Source: Atopobium minutum (lineage in GTDB: Bacteria; Actinomycetota; Coriobacteriia; Coriobacteriales; Atopobiaceae). From it: a DNA stretch of 64,000 nucleotides. The stretch covers positions 248,001 to 312,000 of the forward strand of contig FNSH01000001.1 in NCBI GenBank assembly GCA_900105895.1. Reading direction: 5' to 3'. Positions 11,846-21,953 of the stretch are shown here, one piece after another; within the stretch, counting starts at the first letter, position 1, and each line of letters starts with the position of its first letter. Made by a program: the position numbers and the translations under genes. Below the pieces are notes generated by a model. It had not been told where the DNA came from. It made no database searches and was given only the letters and a program-made list of their open reading frames with translations.

Positions 11846-11960
11846 AGTACTCTTTCTTTGTAAAACGCAATGCCATACTTTGCTAATCAAGAACAGGGTA
11901 TCATGAGAACGGTTTGTATTTTGCGCTGCCTGCGTATCTTGGAGAGAGTGGTTTTGTTGT

Positions 11961-13589
11961 ATGTCTAATCCAAAGCATTTTTTTGATTCATCCGACAACT
12001 CATCGGATAGCGTATCGGAGGATTTAGACGCAACCGTTCTTTCCCACACAGTTCCTTCGGTTGAGTCTCTGTCATCTGATGATTTTTCTTCAGATACTGT
12101 ATCAAGCTTCATGGATCCCGCAGATCCGGTAGACCCCGCAGGCTCTGATGAGCAACACCCAGAAAAACATCTTCGTAACAAGAAGCGTACCTATATCATT
12201 ACGGCGAGTATCGTTGCAATTTTAGCTGGCATATACTGCGCTGGAGCACTGGTTTTCTCGGGAAGGTTTTATCCTAAAACCACGCTGCAAGCCCAAGACG
12301 TTTCTCTCAAATCTGCTGCTGACGTGTCCAATCATCTCAACGCAAACCTTGATAGCTATACCGTCTCTATTGCCGGAGATGGCATTTCTAAGAAGTTGTC
12401 TACCCACGATATAGACCTCCAGCTAGATACCAAGACCTTTGTTGCCGAGGCACTTTCTGAGCAAAACATTTGGGCCTGGCCTCTTGAACTTTTTAAGACG
12501 CATACGCTCAACACGCAATACAAGGCCAGCTTTAATAAGGACAAACTGCACGATGCCCTCACCGAAGATATTGCCGCTATCAACAAAGATGCAACGCAGC
12601 CCCAAGATGCTGCAGCTCAGTTTGATAAGAATGAGCAAAAGTTTATTGTTGCCAAAGAAGTATATGGCACGGCTATCAATGAGGATGCACTCAACAGCTA
12701 TGTGGGCAGCAAGATTGTTGCTTTACAATCCAACATCAAGCTTGGTGAAGAATCTCTTTCATTGCCTGCCATCACTTCGGACAATGCAGATCTCAAGGCG
12801 CAGGTAGAAAAAGCCAACAGCTTTATGATTGGCAGTACCAAGCTTACCTTTAACGGCACAGAGGTCCGCACGCTTTCCAACGAGGATATTGCACAGTGGG
12901 TACTCCTCTCAAACAATACCGATGCCAGCCTTGACACCAATGCCATTACTACCTGGGCCAAGGGAGATTTGTCAAAGCAGCTTGACACCGTTGGTACAAC
13001 CAGAAATTACACCCGTCCCGATGGGGTCCAGCTTTCTGTAAGCGGTGGTAACTACGGCTGGATTATTGACGGCGCTACCCTTGCCGAGAAAATCGCTGCA
13101 CAGATTGAGGCAAAATCCACTGCAGACATTGAGATCCCTGCTAAGCAATCGGCTCAGGCATGGACAGGTACTGGTGGTCAGGATTGGAGCAATAGCTACA
13201 TTGACGTAAGTCTTGGTGAGCAGTATGCACGCTACTATGTTGACGGCACCCTTACCTGGGAAAGCTATTTGGTAAGCGGCAATACCTCAACCAATCACGG
13301 CACCCCCACTGGCGTGTATGCGGTAAATGGCAATAAAGGCACTAATCAAACGCTTATTGGCTTTGATGAAGATCATGATGGCGAGCCTGACTATAAGAGC
13401 CATGTTGACTATTGGATTCCCTTTATTGACAACGTAGTTGCCTTCCATGATGCTCCATGGCGTAGAAAATTTGGCAGTACCATTTACCAGTACAACGGCA
13501 GTCACGGCTGTGTTAATTTGCCTCCCGATAAGGCTGCTGAGCTGTATAAGCTTGTTCCTGTTGGTACCGTAGTGGTGGTACATCAATAA
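11961..13589 (+). CDS. Membrane-anchored L,D-transpeptidase (YkuD)
   Basis: Cell-wall enzyme that makes 3-3 peptidoglycan cross-links or anchors proteins. The 542-residue protein has an acidic, Ser/Asp-rich cytoplasmic N-terminus (about 1-70), one membrane helix (about 74-95), an extracellular part resembling the YoaR/PG-binding-4 domain found before many YkuD domains, and a C-terminal YkuD domain. The catalytic signature is SHGCVNL with nucleophile Cys517, preceded by a conserved His in VAFHDAPW. The ribosome binding site (GGAGAGAG) is rather far from the ATG. It is transcribed divergently from the methyltransferase gene and ends at a bidirectional terminator. Confidence 0.93.
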   Translation: MSNPKHFFDSSDNSSDSVSEDLDATVLSHTVPSVESLSSDDFSSDTVSSFMDPADPVDPAGSDEQHPEKHLRNKKRTYIITASIVAILAGIYCAGALVFSGRFYPKTTLQAQDVSLKSAADVSNHLNANLDSYTVSIAGDGISKKLSTHDIDLQLDTKTFVAEALSEQNIWAWPLELFKTHTLNTQYKASFNKDKLHDALTEDIAAINKDATQPQDAAAQFDKNEQKFIVAKEVYGTAINEDALNSYVGSKIVALQSNIKLGEESLSLPAITSDNADLKAQVEKANSFMIGSTKLTFNGTEVRTLSNEDIAQWVLLSNNTDASLDTNAITTWAKGDLSKQLDTVGTTRNYTRPDGVQLSVSGGNYGWIIDGATLAEKIAAQIEAKSTADIEIPAKQSAQAWTGTGGQDWSNSYIDVSLGEQYARYYVDGTLTWESYLVSGNTSTNHGTPTGVYAVNGNKGTNQTLIGFDEDHDGEPDYKSHVDYWIPFIDNVVAFHDAPWRRKFGSTIYQYNGSHGCVNLPPDKAAELYKLVPVGTVVVVHQ

Positions 13590-13634
13590 AACGGTAAACG
13601 ATACTCGTTCTTAACCGAGATAAAAGCTAAAAAT

Positions 13635-13672
13635 ATCTCCTCAGACTTGCTTATAAGCGAGCCTGAGGAGAT
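13635..13672. terminator. Bidirectional terminator
   Basis: 10-bp perfect stem (ATCTCCTCAG at 13635-13644 and its complement at 13663-13672) between the convergent transpeptidase and LPXTG genes. T-rich stretches follow on both strands (TTCTT on plus, ATTTTTA on minus), so it can serve both genes. Confidence 0.75.
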
Positions 13673-13711
13673 TTCTTCCAACAGCTATAGTAACGTGCTC
13701 GTAACTACTTA

Positions 13712-15173
13712 CTACTTACGACGACGAATGCGGCGGCCAATCAAAACGCCTCCGACACCCACAGCAGACATAATCAGCGGTGCAACACTCGTAACATCAC
13801 CAGTCTTGGGGAGCTTGGCCGTTGAACGACCCGATCCCTTCACGTTTGAATGAGACGTAGGTGTTGTAGGCGTTTGCTCAGATTTAGGTTCTGGCTTGGG
13901 TTCGGGAGTTGGCTCGGGCTTTGACTCAGCATAGGTATTGGTAAAGCCAGCCTTGGGAGCAGCCTGAGGAAGTCCGTGTGCTAACAAATTTTCTTGATTG
14001 GAATACTGACCACTACTATCTTTTGTGAACACACCTTTATAGAACTCATCAGCTTGCTCAGGACTCTCAAAAATCAACAGAGTACCATCGCTGTCTGCAC
14101 TACTAGACCTTACAAAATAATCAACGATAAGCTTTTGAGTATTGGGAGTAAACTCTTCGGAAGCGGCGTCTTCCGTAAGGACATAGCGATAAATGCGAGG
14201 AACGTCTGCATTTGCTTCATCATCTGCATCGATAGGACCATTGCCTTGAACCTCTGCAACAATATCCTTAAACATTTGCTGGATATGTTCAAGTTCTTCA
14301 GGTGAGAACAAAGGTTTAGAAACGGAAGTAAGCAGACCATTGCTATCTATACACTCACGTGATACATATGGAGCACGTATAGCATAGGCGACATAGTTTA
14401 CAGCAGGATTGCCATGAAGATTAAACATCTCTGTATAGCTAAATGGCACAGCATAATCCCAAAGAGACTGGCCTCCAGTATCGTAACCCACGGGCGTATC
14501 AGAAGCATAATATCCTTCAGGCGTCAGATATTGGGATGGATCATCCATCGTGTAGAAGCTGCGCCATGGACTCATATCTTCTAACCATCCTGCACCTATA
14601 TACGAACTATAACGTAGGTCTGCACGCTCATCATCAGTTGGCAGCCTAACAATAACGCTTTGGATATGGTCAGAGGAACGCATCTCGCCCCAAGCATGCG
14701 TAATGATGTAATCAAGCGTTGCTTGAGTCTCATTGTTATCAATCATGTGTTCAAGTTCGGGCCAGTAGTGATCCTGATTGCGGAAGGTAACAGTGGAAAA
14801 AGGTGTAGAAGACTGGCCATCAAGCAGACTACCAGCTCTTACTATGCTTTCTTGAGTGGTAGTTCCATCATCAAAAGAGGTATAACGCGTGCCTATCCCC
14901 ATGGCGCTGTAATCCTCTGCAGGTATAGTAGAAAGTGTATAACTAAACTTTGCCTCAGGAACTTTGGTGCGATCTGGTGCCTTGGTCATATCTATCGTTT
15001 TTTCGTAGCGATAGCCATACCGTAGGGGATCAGCTATCCAAATATTATTGGAATATACTGTTGACTCTGCAAATGCAGGAGAAGGAACAAGCGATGCCGC
15101 AACAAGCAGAGCAAGGAACAGTCCCCCCTCCTCTCTTTATTTGCTTAAGCAAGCGCTCTACACTTGAAAACAC
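13712..15173 (-). pseudogene. LPXTG pilin-like surface protein, out of frame at a G6 tract
   Basis: An intact 425-codon frame ends in a sortase signal (LPKTG, a hydrophobic helix and an RRIRRRK tail), but its first ATG (14989) lies inside the mature domain. In-frame sequence upstream encodes a signal peptide core and cleavage site (AAS-LVPSPAFA) with no start codon: a TAA lies just before it. In another frame a GTG at 15173 has a perfect AAGGAGG six bases upstream and encodes MFSSVERLLKQIKR. Removing one G from the six at 15123-15128 joins the two into a textbook signal peptide and a 486-residue protein. The mature part starts like an FctA/Spy0128 pilin isopeptide domain (YEKTIDMTK) and ends in GFTNTY, but carries an insert making it much longer than usual. 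A Pro/Glu/Lys-rich wall linker follows. Either phase-off, a mutation, or a sequencing error. Confidence 0.82.
15120..15131 (-). repeat. Homopolymeric G tract in signal-peptide codons
   Basis: Coding-strand GGAGGGGGG (C6 at 15123-15128 on plus). It sits between the positively charged and hydrophobic parts of the predicted signal peptide. The start and the downstream domain are in different frames with six G and agree with five. Confidence 0.8.
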
Positions 15174-15247
15174 AATAACCCTCCTTAAAGAATCCTTTTA
15201 CAAAAAATAAAGGTGTTTTAGGAGTATAGAGCTTTTGTGAGCTAAAC

Positions 15248-15282
15248 AAAAACATATGGACGATATCCATATGTTTTTCTTG
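15248..15282 (-). terminator. Terminator after ffh
   Basis: Perfect 13-bp stem (15248-15260 with 15266-15278, 5-base loop) with A/T-rich ends that provide a T run on either strand. It lies 54 bases after the ffh stop, so it ends the smc-ftsY-ffh transcript and shields the LPXTG gene downstream. Confidence 0.85.
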
Positions 15283-15331
15283 TTTTAGTTGTATCGGTAT
15301 TGTTTGCAATGCAAAACCTATAAGATCAGAG

Positions 15332-16723
15332 TTAGAACTTCATAGTACGCGGATCAATTCCCATGCGCTGTATCATGCCCTTCATCTGGCGCATGCTTGC
15401 CTTATTGCCGCCCTTAGCGCTGTTGGTCATGGCTTTCATTCTACTCATCATCTTGTTCATCTCGCCCCACTGACGCAACAGACCATTGACCTCTTGCACA
15501 GAGCGACCAGAACCTGCAGCAATGCGCTTACGGCGCTGCCCGTTAATCGTCTTAGGACGCAGGCGTTCTGCAGGTGTCATAGAGCGAATCATAGCCTCAA
15601 TGCGAGTAATAGCACTATCGTCAAGACCAGCAGCAGCACCAGATTGATTGATAGCGCGCTCAACACCGGGGATCATGCTTGCAAGTTTAGATAAACCGCC
15701 CATCTTACGGATTTGTTGCATTTGCATAAGCATGTCATCCATGGTAAAGCCGTCACGCATCATGCGCTCAGCAGCATCCATAGACTCCTTATTAGCAAGC
15801 TGTTGGGCCTGTTCAATGATGCCATACATATCGCCCATGCCCAGAATGCGCTTGGCCATACGATCTGGATGGAACACCTCAAGGGAACTGGGCTTCTCGC
15901 CAAGCGAGACAAACTTGATAGGCTTACCCGTAACAGCGCGAACAGACAGGGCGCCACCGCCACGAGCATCACCATCGAGCTTGGACATGATAACGCCATC
16001 AAAGTCCGTACGCTCGGCAAACTCAGACACAACGTTTACGATGTCTTGACCCGTCATGGCATCGACAACCATAAGCACCTGATCAGGACGAACAGCGTTT
16101 TTGATATCCACGGCCTCCTGCATCATGGCTTCATCAATTTGCAAGCGGCCCGCGGTATCCACAATCACAATGTCGCACAAACGGTTGACAGCGTCATTGA
16201 TGGCCTCGGTGGCAATGCTTACGGGATGAGCACCATCACCACGATACACAGCAACGCCAATCTCCCCACCAAGGGTAGCAAGCTGATCTGCTGCAGCAGG
16301 ACGATAGGTATCGCACGCGGCCAATAGCGGAGTGTGACCTTGCTTTTTGAGCAAATACGCTAACTTGACCGCAGCGGTGGTCTTACCGGAGCCTTGCAGA
16401 CCAACCAGCATAATAACGTTGGGCGTACGATTTTGTGCAAGCACCAATTTGGACTCAGTCTCGCCAAGCAACTCTGTGAGCTCTTCCAAAACAATGGCAA
16501 CAACATTTTGGGTGGGATTGAGGGAACTCAGAATTTCTGCCGTGAGACACTTTTCTTTACACGAAGCGACAAAATCCTTAACCACGCGATAGTTAACGTC
16601 TGCTTCCAGCAAAGCCATGCGGATCTCACGCATTGCCAGCGTGATGTCTTCCTCGGTCAGACGGCCCTTACCACGCAGCTTATCAAAGGTATCTTGAAGC
16701 CTGTCAGACAGGTTGTTAAACAT
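15332..16723 (-). CDS. ffh: Signal recognition particle GTPase Ffh
   Basis: Protein part of the SRP, which binds signal sequences on ribosomes and delivers them to FtsY at the membrane. The 463 residues contain the N domain, the G domain with P-loop GLQGSGKTT (about 107-115), DTYRPAA, DTAGR and SKLDGDARGG motifs, and the methionine-rich M domain from about residue 300, ending MGIDPRTMKF. It starts three bases after the ftsY stop, with GGAAGGG inside the end of ftsY as ribosome binding site. Having receptor and SRP protein adjacent and co-transcribed with smc suggests one operon. The SRP RNA gene was not found in the window. Confidence 0.97.
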   Translation of the reverse strand: MFNNLSDRLQDTFDKLRGKGRLTEEDITLAMREIRMALLEADVNYRVVKDFVASCKEKCLTAEILSSLNPTQNVVAIVLEELTELLGETESKLVLAQNRTPNVIMLVGLQGSGKTTAAVKLAYLLKKQGHTPLLAACDTYRPAAADQLATLGGEIGVAVYRGDGAHPVSIATEAINDAVNRLCDIVIVDTAGRLQIDEAMMQEAVDIKNAVRPDQVLMVVDAMTGQDIVNVVSEFAERTDFDGVIMSKLDGDARGGGALSVRAVTGKPIKFVSLGEKPSSLEVFHPDRMAKRILGMGDMYGIIEQAQQLANKESMDAAERMMRDGFTMDDMLMQMQQIRKMGGLSKLASMIPGVERAINQSGAAAGLDDSAITRIEAMIRSMTPAERLRPKTINGQRRKRIAAGSGRSVQEVNGLLRQWGEMNKMMSRMKAMTNSAKGGNKASMRQMKGMIQRMGIDPRTMKF

Positions 16724-16726
16724 CTG

Positions 16727-17632
16727 CTACATCCCTTCCGTAGAGCCCACCAGCGCCTCACAGAACTGCTGTGGATCAAATACCTGCAAATCCTCGATCC
16801 CCTCGCCCACACCAATACGGTAAATGGGTAAGTTAAGCTGGTGAGAAATGGCAACGGCAATACCACCTTTTGCGGTGCCATCAAGCTTAGTAACGATAAG
16901 ACCGTCTATGTCCAAGGCATCGTTAAACTCTTTAGCCTGAGACAGACCATTCTGACCCGTTGTTGCATCAATAACCAGCACCACAGACACGGGCATAGCA
17001 GCGCGCTTGCGCGTGACATTTACCACCTTAGCCAGCTCGCGCATCAGATCAGAAGAGGTATGAAGACGTCCTGCGGTGTCGATAAGCACAAGCGAGGCAT
17101 CGGTTTTCTCGGCTTGCTCCAAAACGTCATAGCACACACTTGCGGGGTCGGCACCACGCTCACGCGTAACCACATCCACCTGCGCGCGCTTGCCCCATAC
17201 CTCAAGTTGCTCAATTGCTGCAGCGCGGAAGGTATCCGCTCCGCCGATGAGCACGTTTACCCCCTGTGACCTTGCCTTACCAGCAAGCTTACCCACGGTG
17301 GTAGTTTTGCCAGCACCATTGATGCCTACAAACAACACACAGCTGGGTGTATCCGTAAAGGGATCGCGCGGCGCTACAGAAAACGTTGCCGCCAGTTTAG
17401 TAGCCAGTGCACGGCGCAATGCTGGAGCACTTCGCAGATTTTCTTTAGCGGCCTGTTGGCGCAACTCATCGGTCACACGCAGGGCAACTTCTGCTCCAAT
17501 ATCGCCCATAACCAGGGTGTCTTCAAGATCTTCCCAAAAGGTCTCATCAACCTCGCCACCCAGATAAAAAAGCTCACTTAAGGCTTCACGCGAACGAGAA
17601 AGTCCTTCTCGCAAACGATCTGCAATACTCAT
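16727..17632 (-). CDS. ftsY: SRP receptor FtsY
   Basis: Membrane-associated GTPase partner of Ffh in co-translational targeting. 301 residues: N domain, P-loop GINGAGKTTT (about 103-112), DTFRAAA, DTAGR and TKLDGTAKGG. The long acidic A domain of E. coli FtsY is absent, as in many Gram-positive bacteria. Its ATG follows the smc stop codon directly (TAAATG), so translation is coupled. Confidence 0.97.
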   Translation of the reverse strand: MSIADRLREGLSRSREALSELFYLGGEVDETFWEDLEDTLVMGDIGAEVALRVTDELRQQAAKENLRSAPALRRALATKLAATFSVAPRDPFTDTPSCVLFVGINGAGKTTTVGKLAGKARSQGVNVLIGGADTFRAAAIEQLEVWGKRAQVDVVTRERGADPASVCYDVLEQAEKTDASLVLIDTAGRLHTSSDLMRELAKVVNVTRKRAAMPVSVVLVIDATTGQNGLSQAKEFNDALDIDGLIVTKLDGTAKGGIAVAISHQLNLPIYRIGVGEGIEDLQVFDPQQFCEALVGSTEGM

Positions 17633-20600
17633 TTAGGCGTCAACCACCTTTCCTGTTGCGTGATCCAAACGCTGCGAAACAACATGACTTACGCCATCTG
17701 CCTGCATAGACACACCATACAAGACGTCTGCCTGCTCCATGGTGCGGCGCTGGTGAGAAATAACAATAAGCTGCGTAGTCTGCTTGAGCTGTTCAATGGC
17801 GCCCAAGAGCTTGTCGAGATTGGAGTCATCCAACGCGGCTTCAACCTCGTCAAATACGTAGAAGGGAACAGTACGCGTGCGATATACCGCAAAAAGCAAG
17901 GCCAGAGCCGTAAGTGACTTCTCTCCACCGCTCATAAGCATCATCTTGGTAATGTGTTTGCCGCGAGGCTGCGCCACGATCTCTATGCCTGTTTCTGACA
18001 GATGGTCGGGGTCGGTCATCTCTAGATATGCTTTACCACCCGGAAAGAGCATGGCAAACACCTGCTGGAAATGCATATTAACGGTGTCGAACGTAAGTAA
18101 GAACTGCTTGCGCATTTTACGCTCGATAGCAGCGGTAATCTTTACCAGCGCACTGCGTGCGGCTTCCAGGTCCTGTACCTGTGCCGCTATGTAATCAGAA
18201 CGCGTCTTGAGCTTGGTGTACTCGTCCATAGCAACTTGATTGACCGGACCAATATCTGCAAGCTGACGCTTAAGGGAAGAAACCTCATGCTGCGCGGCCT
18301 CGCGATCCTCGGGCTCAGGAAGCTCAAGCGCCTCCTCTAAGGTATAGGCACCATCTGCCACAATGGCTTGGATTGCCTGTTGTACCTGCACCTCAAGCTT
18401 GCCCATGCTGACCTTAAGATCACTGGTCTGTGCCTGTGCCTGCTCGTAGGCTTTTTGAACCTCCGCTACCTGTGCGCGGGCATCATTGATGGTTTTCTTC
18501 AAAGACTCGGAGTCTGCCTCCGCCAAACTGGCTCGATCCTGCAGGCGAGAAGCCCAACTCATAGCAAGCTCATGAATAGCAGAATAGCGCTCATGCAAGG
18601 GCTGCACGCGCAGACGTACCACCTCAAGGGATCGTGCACTGTATTCCAGTGAGCTGTGGCGGCTTTCCAAACCACGCAAACGCCGTTCAAGCTCCGCTAC
18701 ACTGGTTTGCAAATGACGCTTGCGTTCGCGCACCAACGCAAGCTGCAGACGAGCCTCAGACAACTGGGCTGCTAGCTGAGCCTCATGCTCTGCAATCACC
18801 TCACGAGAAGCAACCACCTCTTGCAGGCTTTGTGCAATGGCATCAGCCTCCTGCGTAGCCTGCTGAGCCTGAGTACTATGCTCATCAAGTTGAGAGAGTG
18901 CCTCACTTGCACGCTGTCGTGCTTCTTCTCGACGCTTGGAAAGCTGGGCATGCTCGTTTTGCGCCTGATCGTGTTGACCCTGCAAACGCCCAATCTCAGA
19001 AGACACACTTGACAGCTCGCCTTTGCGCGACGCCACAGCACTCTTGCAATCGTCCAGCTCTTCTCGAGAAGTGCTGAGCTCTGAGCGCGTTTGTTCTACC
19101 AGAGCGCCCGCTTGTGCTAGCGCGCGTTCCAAACCGTCCATGCCCTCTTGGAGCTGGCGTATAGAACGCTTGCGCTCCAATGAACCAGCCTCGGTGCACG
19201 CGGCACTGCCTACCAGCACGCGGCCATCGGGCAGCACCGTTGTACCATCCAAGGTGGCATATACCAGCTGCGGATTGTGCTTATGTGCAGCCAGGGCCTG
19301 TGTGGCGCTGGGACAAACGCACACGTTGCCCAGCAGGGCAGATACTAAAGCGTGGGCACCAGGCGCAATGGTAAGCTGGTCCAGAAGCATGGTGCCGTCT
19401 TCAGGACGTGCAGACACACGCGTTTCTTGTGCGCTTCCTCCAACAGAGACGGCAGAGAAGTCCTTGCTGAGCAGCGTTGCATGACTGGTATCAGAAGCGG
19501 CGTGTAGAGCCTGTTTAAGCAGCAGGTCCAAGTCCTTCTCGGCAGAGGTCACCAGAGCAAAAAGGTCATCGGCAAGCAGACGCTCTACCAGCGCCTCCAG
19601 TGCTTGCGGAACCTCGATACAATCGCTCAGGCGGCCTTCTATTACAGACGCGCTTTCTTTATTGCTGAGCAACTGTGCTACCAGCGGATTTGCTGTATCG
19701 CTGGCGCGTTGAACAGCATCAAGGGCACTCAGCGACGCCTTGGCTTCACTCAAAGCCCGGCGCGCCACTTCTTCTGCCTCTGATGCCTGTACAAGCTGCT
19801 GCTTTTTTGTCTCAATGCGTACAGCAGCAGTATGTAGCTGCTCATCTAACGCGGCAAGCGCATCCGTAAGCTCTTTTTGCTTGGCCGTACGCTCCGAGAG
19901 TGCTTCATCGCAAAGCGCCATGGTTTCATCCAGCTGAGACAGACGACTCACAAACATGGAATCTTCCAGCTCCGCGTTGGAAATCTGCTCTTTAAGGCGG
20001 GCATACGCCAGGGTTTCCTGATCGCTGATGCGCTGAGCAGCGCGCTGTTCTGCCGTAAGCTGTGCAATCTTGCCATCCACGTCACGCAGCTCTTCTCGGG
20101 CAGCCATGGCCTGAGGACCAAGCTCGCTCACCTCTTGATCCAGCTGGTCAAAACGGGCGACAAGACCGGCCAACTCGTCACGATTGTGCTCGAGCTCATG
20201 GGTACGATCCGCTTTTTGTTTTTCTAAAGACGAGAGGTTCATACGCATGTCAGAGAGCTTGGCAACCATGTTCTTGCCCTTCTCTTCCAACAGACGCATA
20301 TCAGAATTGATACGCCCCAGCGCATCCTGCATGCGGCGACGCTGATCTCCCAAATCCCCTACAAACAGGCCTTTTTGCTCAAGCATGGACTGGAGTTTTT
20401 CAAGCTCTGCTTGCTTCTCATCCAGCCGATAGCGTGCAAGCTCGAGCTCTGCATCGGACTCATTGCTTTTAGAGCTGAGCTGTGCCCACTCATGTTTAAG
20501 CGCGCGCAGATCATCCACTGCCAAAATGCAAGACAGCTCAGAAAGACGATTCTGCAAATCACTAGCACGCTTGGCCTTATCTACCTGGCGCTCAAGAGGG

Positions 20601-21208
20601 CGCAGCTGACGCGTGATCTCTCGAGCAATGTCCTTAGCTCGATGCAGGTTCTCATCCATGCTCTTAAGCTTGCGCTCCGAGCGCTCCTTGCGGCGACGAT
20701 GCTTAGAGATGCCAGCGGCTTCCTCAATGAGTTGGCGGCGCTCTTCAGGGCGGCTTTGCAAAATAGCATCCAACTTGCCCTGAGAAATAATGGAATGCGT
20801 ATCCTTGCCCAAACCGGAATCATGCAGGATGTCCTGAATATCCATCAAGCGTGCCGGTGCTCCGTTGATAAGGTATTCCGATTCACCAGAGCGATACATA
20901 CGGCGCGTAATGCCCACTTCCGTAAAGTCCACCGGAATGGTGTGGTCAGAGTTATCCAACACCAAGGTAACCTCAGCGACGCCAACAGGCTTACGCGCGC
21001 TGGAACCAGAAAAGATAACATCTTCCATTGCCTGCCCACGCAGCATACGAGCGCTTTGCTCGCCCAAAACCCATAGCACAGCATCGGAAACATTAGATTT
21101 TCCGGAGCCATTTGGTCCTACCACAACGGTAAGACCTGGGTCATACACCATATGTGTTTTATCGGCAAAGGACTTAAAGCCCTTGAGCGTGAGCGACTTT
21201 AGATACAC
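17633..21208 (-). CDS. smc: Chromosome segregation protein Smc
   Basis: ATPase of the SMC-ScpAB condensin that compacts and separates the chromosome. 1191 residues: N-terminal head with Walker A GPNGSGKS (31-38), two long coiled coils split by a hinge (about residues 500-670), and a C-terminal head with signature MSGGEKSLTALAL and Walker B FYVFDEVEAALDD. I moved the start three codons in from the longest frame, to GTG at 21208. That gives the family's usual MYLKSLxLKGFKSF beginning and nine bases from GGAAAGG; the outer GTG at 21217 would touch the ribosome binding site. It lies downstream of rnc, a typical order. Confidence 0.96.
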   Translation of the reverse strand: MYLKSLTLKGFKSFADKTHMVYDPGLTVVVGPNGSGKSNVSDAVLWVLGEQSARMLRGQAMEDVIFSGSSARKPVGVAEVTLVLDNSDHTIPVDFTEVGITRRMYRSGESEYLINGAPARLMDIQDILHDSGLGKDTHSIISQGKLDAILQSRPEERRQLIEEAAGISKHRRRKERSERKLKSMDENLHRAKDIAREITRQLRPLERQVDKAKRASDLQNRLSELSCILAVDDLRALKHEWAQLSSKSNESDAELELARYRLDEKQAELEKLQSMLEQKGLFVGDLGDQRRRMQDALGRINSDMRLLEEKGKNMVAKLSDMRMNLSSLEKQKADRTHELEHNRDELAGLVARFDQLDQEVSELGPQAMAAREELRDVDGKIAQLTAEQRAAQRISDQETLAYARLKEQISNAELEDSMFVSRLSQLDETMALCDEALSERTAKQKELTDALAALDEQLHTAAVRIETKKQQLVQASEAEEVARRALSEAKASLSALDAVQRASDTANPLVAQLLSNKESASVIEGRLSDCIEVPQALEALVERLLADDLFALVTSAEKDLDLLLKQALHAASDTSHATLLSKDFSAVSVGGSAQETRVSARPEDGTMLLDQLTIAPGAHALVSALLGNVCVCPSATQALAAHKHNPQLVYATLDGTTVLPDGRVLVGSAACTEAGSLERKRSIRQLQEGMDGLERALAQAGALVEQTRSELSTSREELDDCKSAVASRKGELSSVSSEIGRLQGQHDQAQNEHAQLSKRREEARQRASEALSQLDEHSTQAQQATQEADAIAQSLQEVVASREVIAEHEAQLAAQLSEARLQLALVRERKRHLQTSVAELERRLRGLESRHSSLEYSARSLEVVRLRVQPLHERYSAIHELAMSWASRLQDRASLAEADSESLKKTINDARAQVAEVQKAYEQAQAQTSDLKVSMGKLEVQVQQAIQAIVADGAYTLEEALELPEPEDREAAQHEVSSLKRQLADIGPVNQVAMDEYTKLKTRSDYIAAQVQDLEAARSALVKITAAIERKMRKQFLLTFDTVNMHFQQVFAMLFPGGKAYLEMTDPDHLSETGIEIVAQPRGKHITKMMLMSGGEKSLTALALLFAVYRTRTVPFYVFDEVEAALDDSNLDKLLGAIEQLKQTTQLIVISHQRRTMEQADVLYGVSMQADGVSHVVSQRLDHATGKVVDA

Positions 21209-21237
21209 CGCGCGCACCCTTTCCTAAGGCATGTCTG

Positions 21238-21951
21238 TTACAAAGCATCGGTATCGGCTATACCCATACGCTGGAGCGCATCATGTGCAGCAGCGGTTTG
21301 GGCGGACTTTTTTGACGGACCCGAACCGCGCCCAATGTGTTTGCCATCAACCATAACCACAGCTACAAAGGTAGGCTGATGAGCAGGACCTTCTTGCGAG
21401 ATAATCTTATACTCCGGCTGCAGGTGGGCATCGCTTTGAATAACTGCCTGCAGTCGAGATTTAGAACTCACCGGAACCACGGATAGATCACGCGACATAT
21501 GGGGGGATAACGTACGCACCACAAAGCTGTGCGCAGCATCAAAACCAGCATCCAAGTACAAAGCAGCCACCAGGGCCTCGTAGACATTTTCCAATGCAGA
21601 GTGCATACCACGGGCACCCGTACCACGCTCGGACTCACCAAAAAAGATACAGTCAGAAAGCCCCAGCTCGTCTGCCACACGAGAAAGCGTTGCGCCAGAA
21701 ACGAGAGCAATCTTCATCTGAGAAAGACCACCCTCGTCCATGTCAGGAAAGCGAGAAAACAAATCTGCTGCAACCATCCCACCCAAGATAGAGTCACCCA
21801 AAAACTCGAGGCGCTCATAGCTTTCGGAAATGGGCTTGTTTTCTGTTGCAGAAGGATGGGTAAGGGCACTACGTACCAGCTGTTTGTTGGTAAATACGTG
21901 CCCGGTGATTTTCTCGGCAGCCTCTATTTGTTGCTTAGTTGCTCCAGCCAC
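21238..21951 (-). CDS. rnc: Ribonuclease III
   Basis: Double-strand-specific endoribonuclease that processes rRNA precursors and some mRNAs. 237 residues: catalytic domain with the signature ERLEFLGDSILG (about 46-57) and the second acidic cluster ENVYEALVAALYLD, then a double-stranded RNA binding domain from about residue 160 ending in GKSAQTAAAHDAL-type sequence. The start is GTG, two bases after the acpP stop, with no clear ribosome binding site of its own, so translation probably depends on acpP. Confidence 0.96.
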   Translation of the reverse strand: MAGATKQQIEAAEKITGHVFTNKQLVRSALTHPSATENKPISESYERLEFLGDSILGGMVAADLFSRFPDMDEGGLSQMKIALVSGATLSRVADELGLSDCIFFGESERGTGARGMHSALENVYEALVAALYLDAGFDAAHSFVVRTLSPHMSRDLSVVPVSSKSRLQAVIQSDAHLQPEYKIISQEGPAHQPTFVAVVMVDGKHIGRGSGPSKKSAQTAAAHDALQRMGIADTDAL

Positions 21952-21953
21952 AA

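Noticed and set aside
11846..12181. N-terminal extension of the SpoU methyltransferase
   Set aside because: The open frame continues but overlaps the divergent transpeptidase start, is low-complexity, and a good ribosome binding site supports the inner ATG at 11845.
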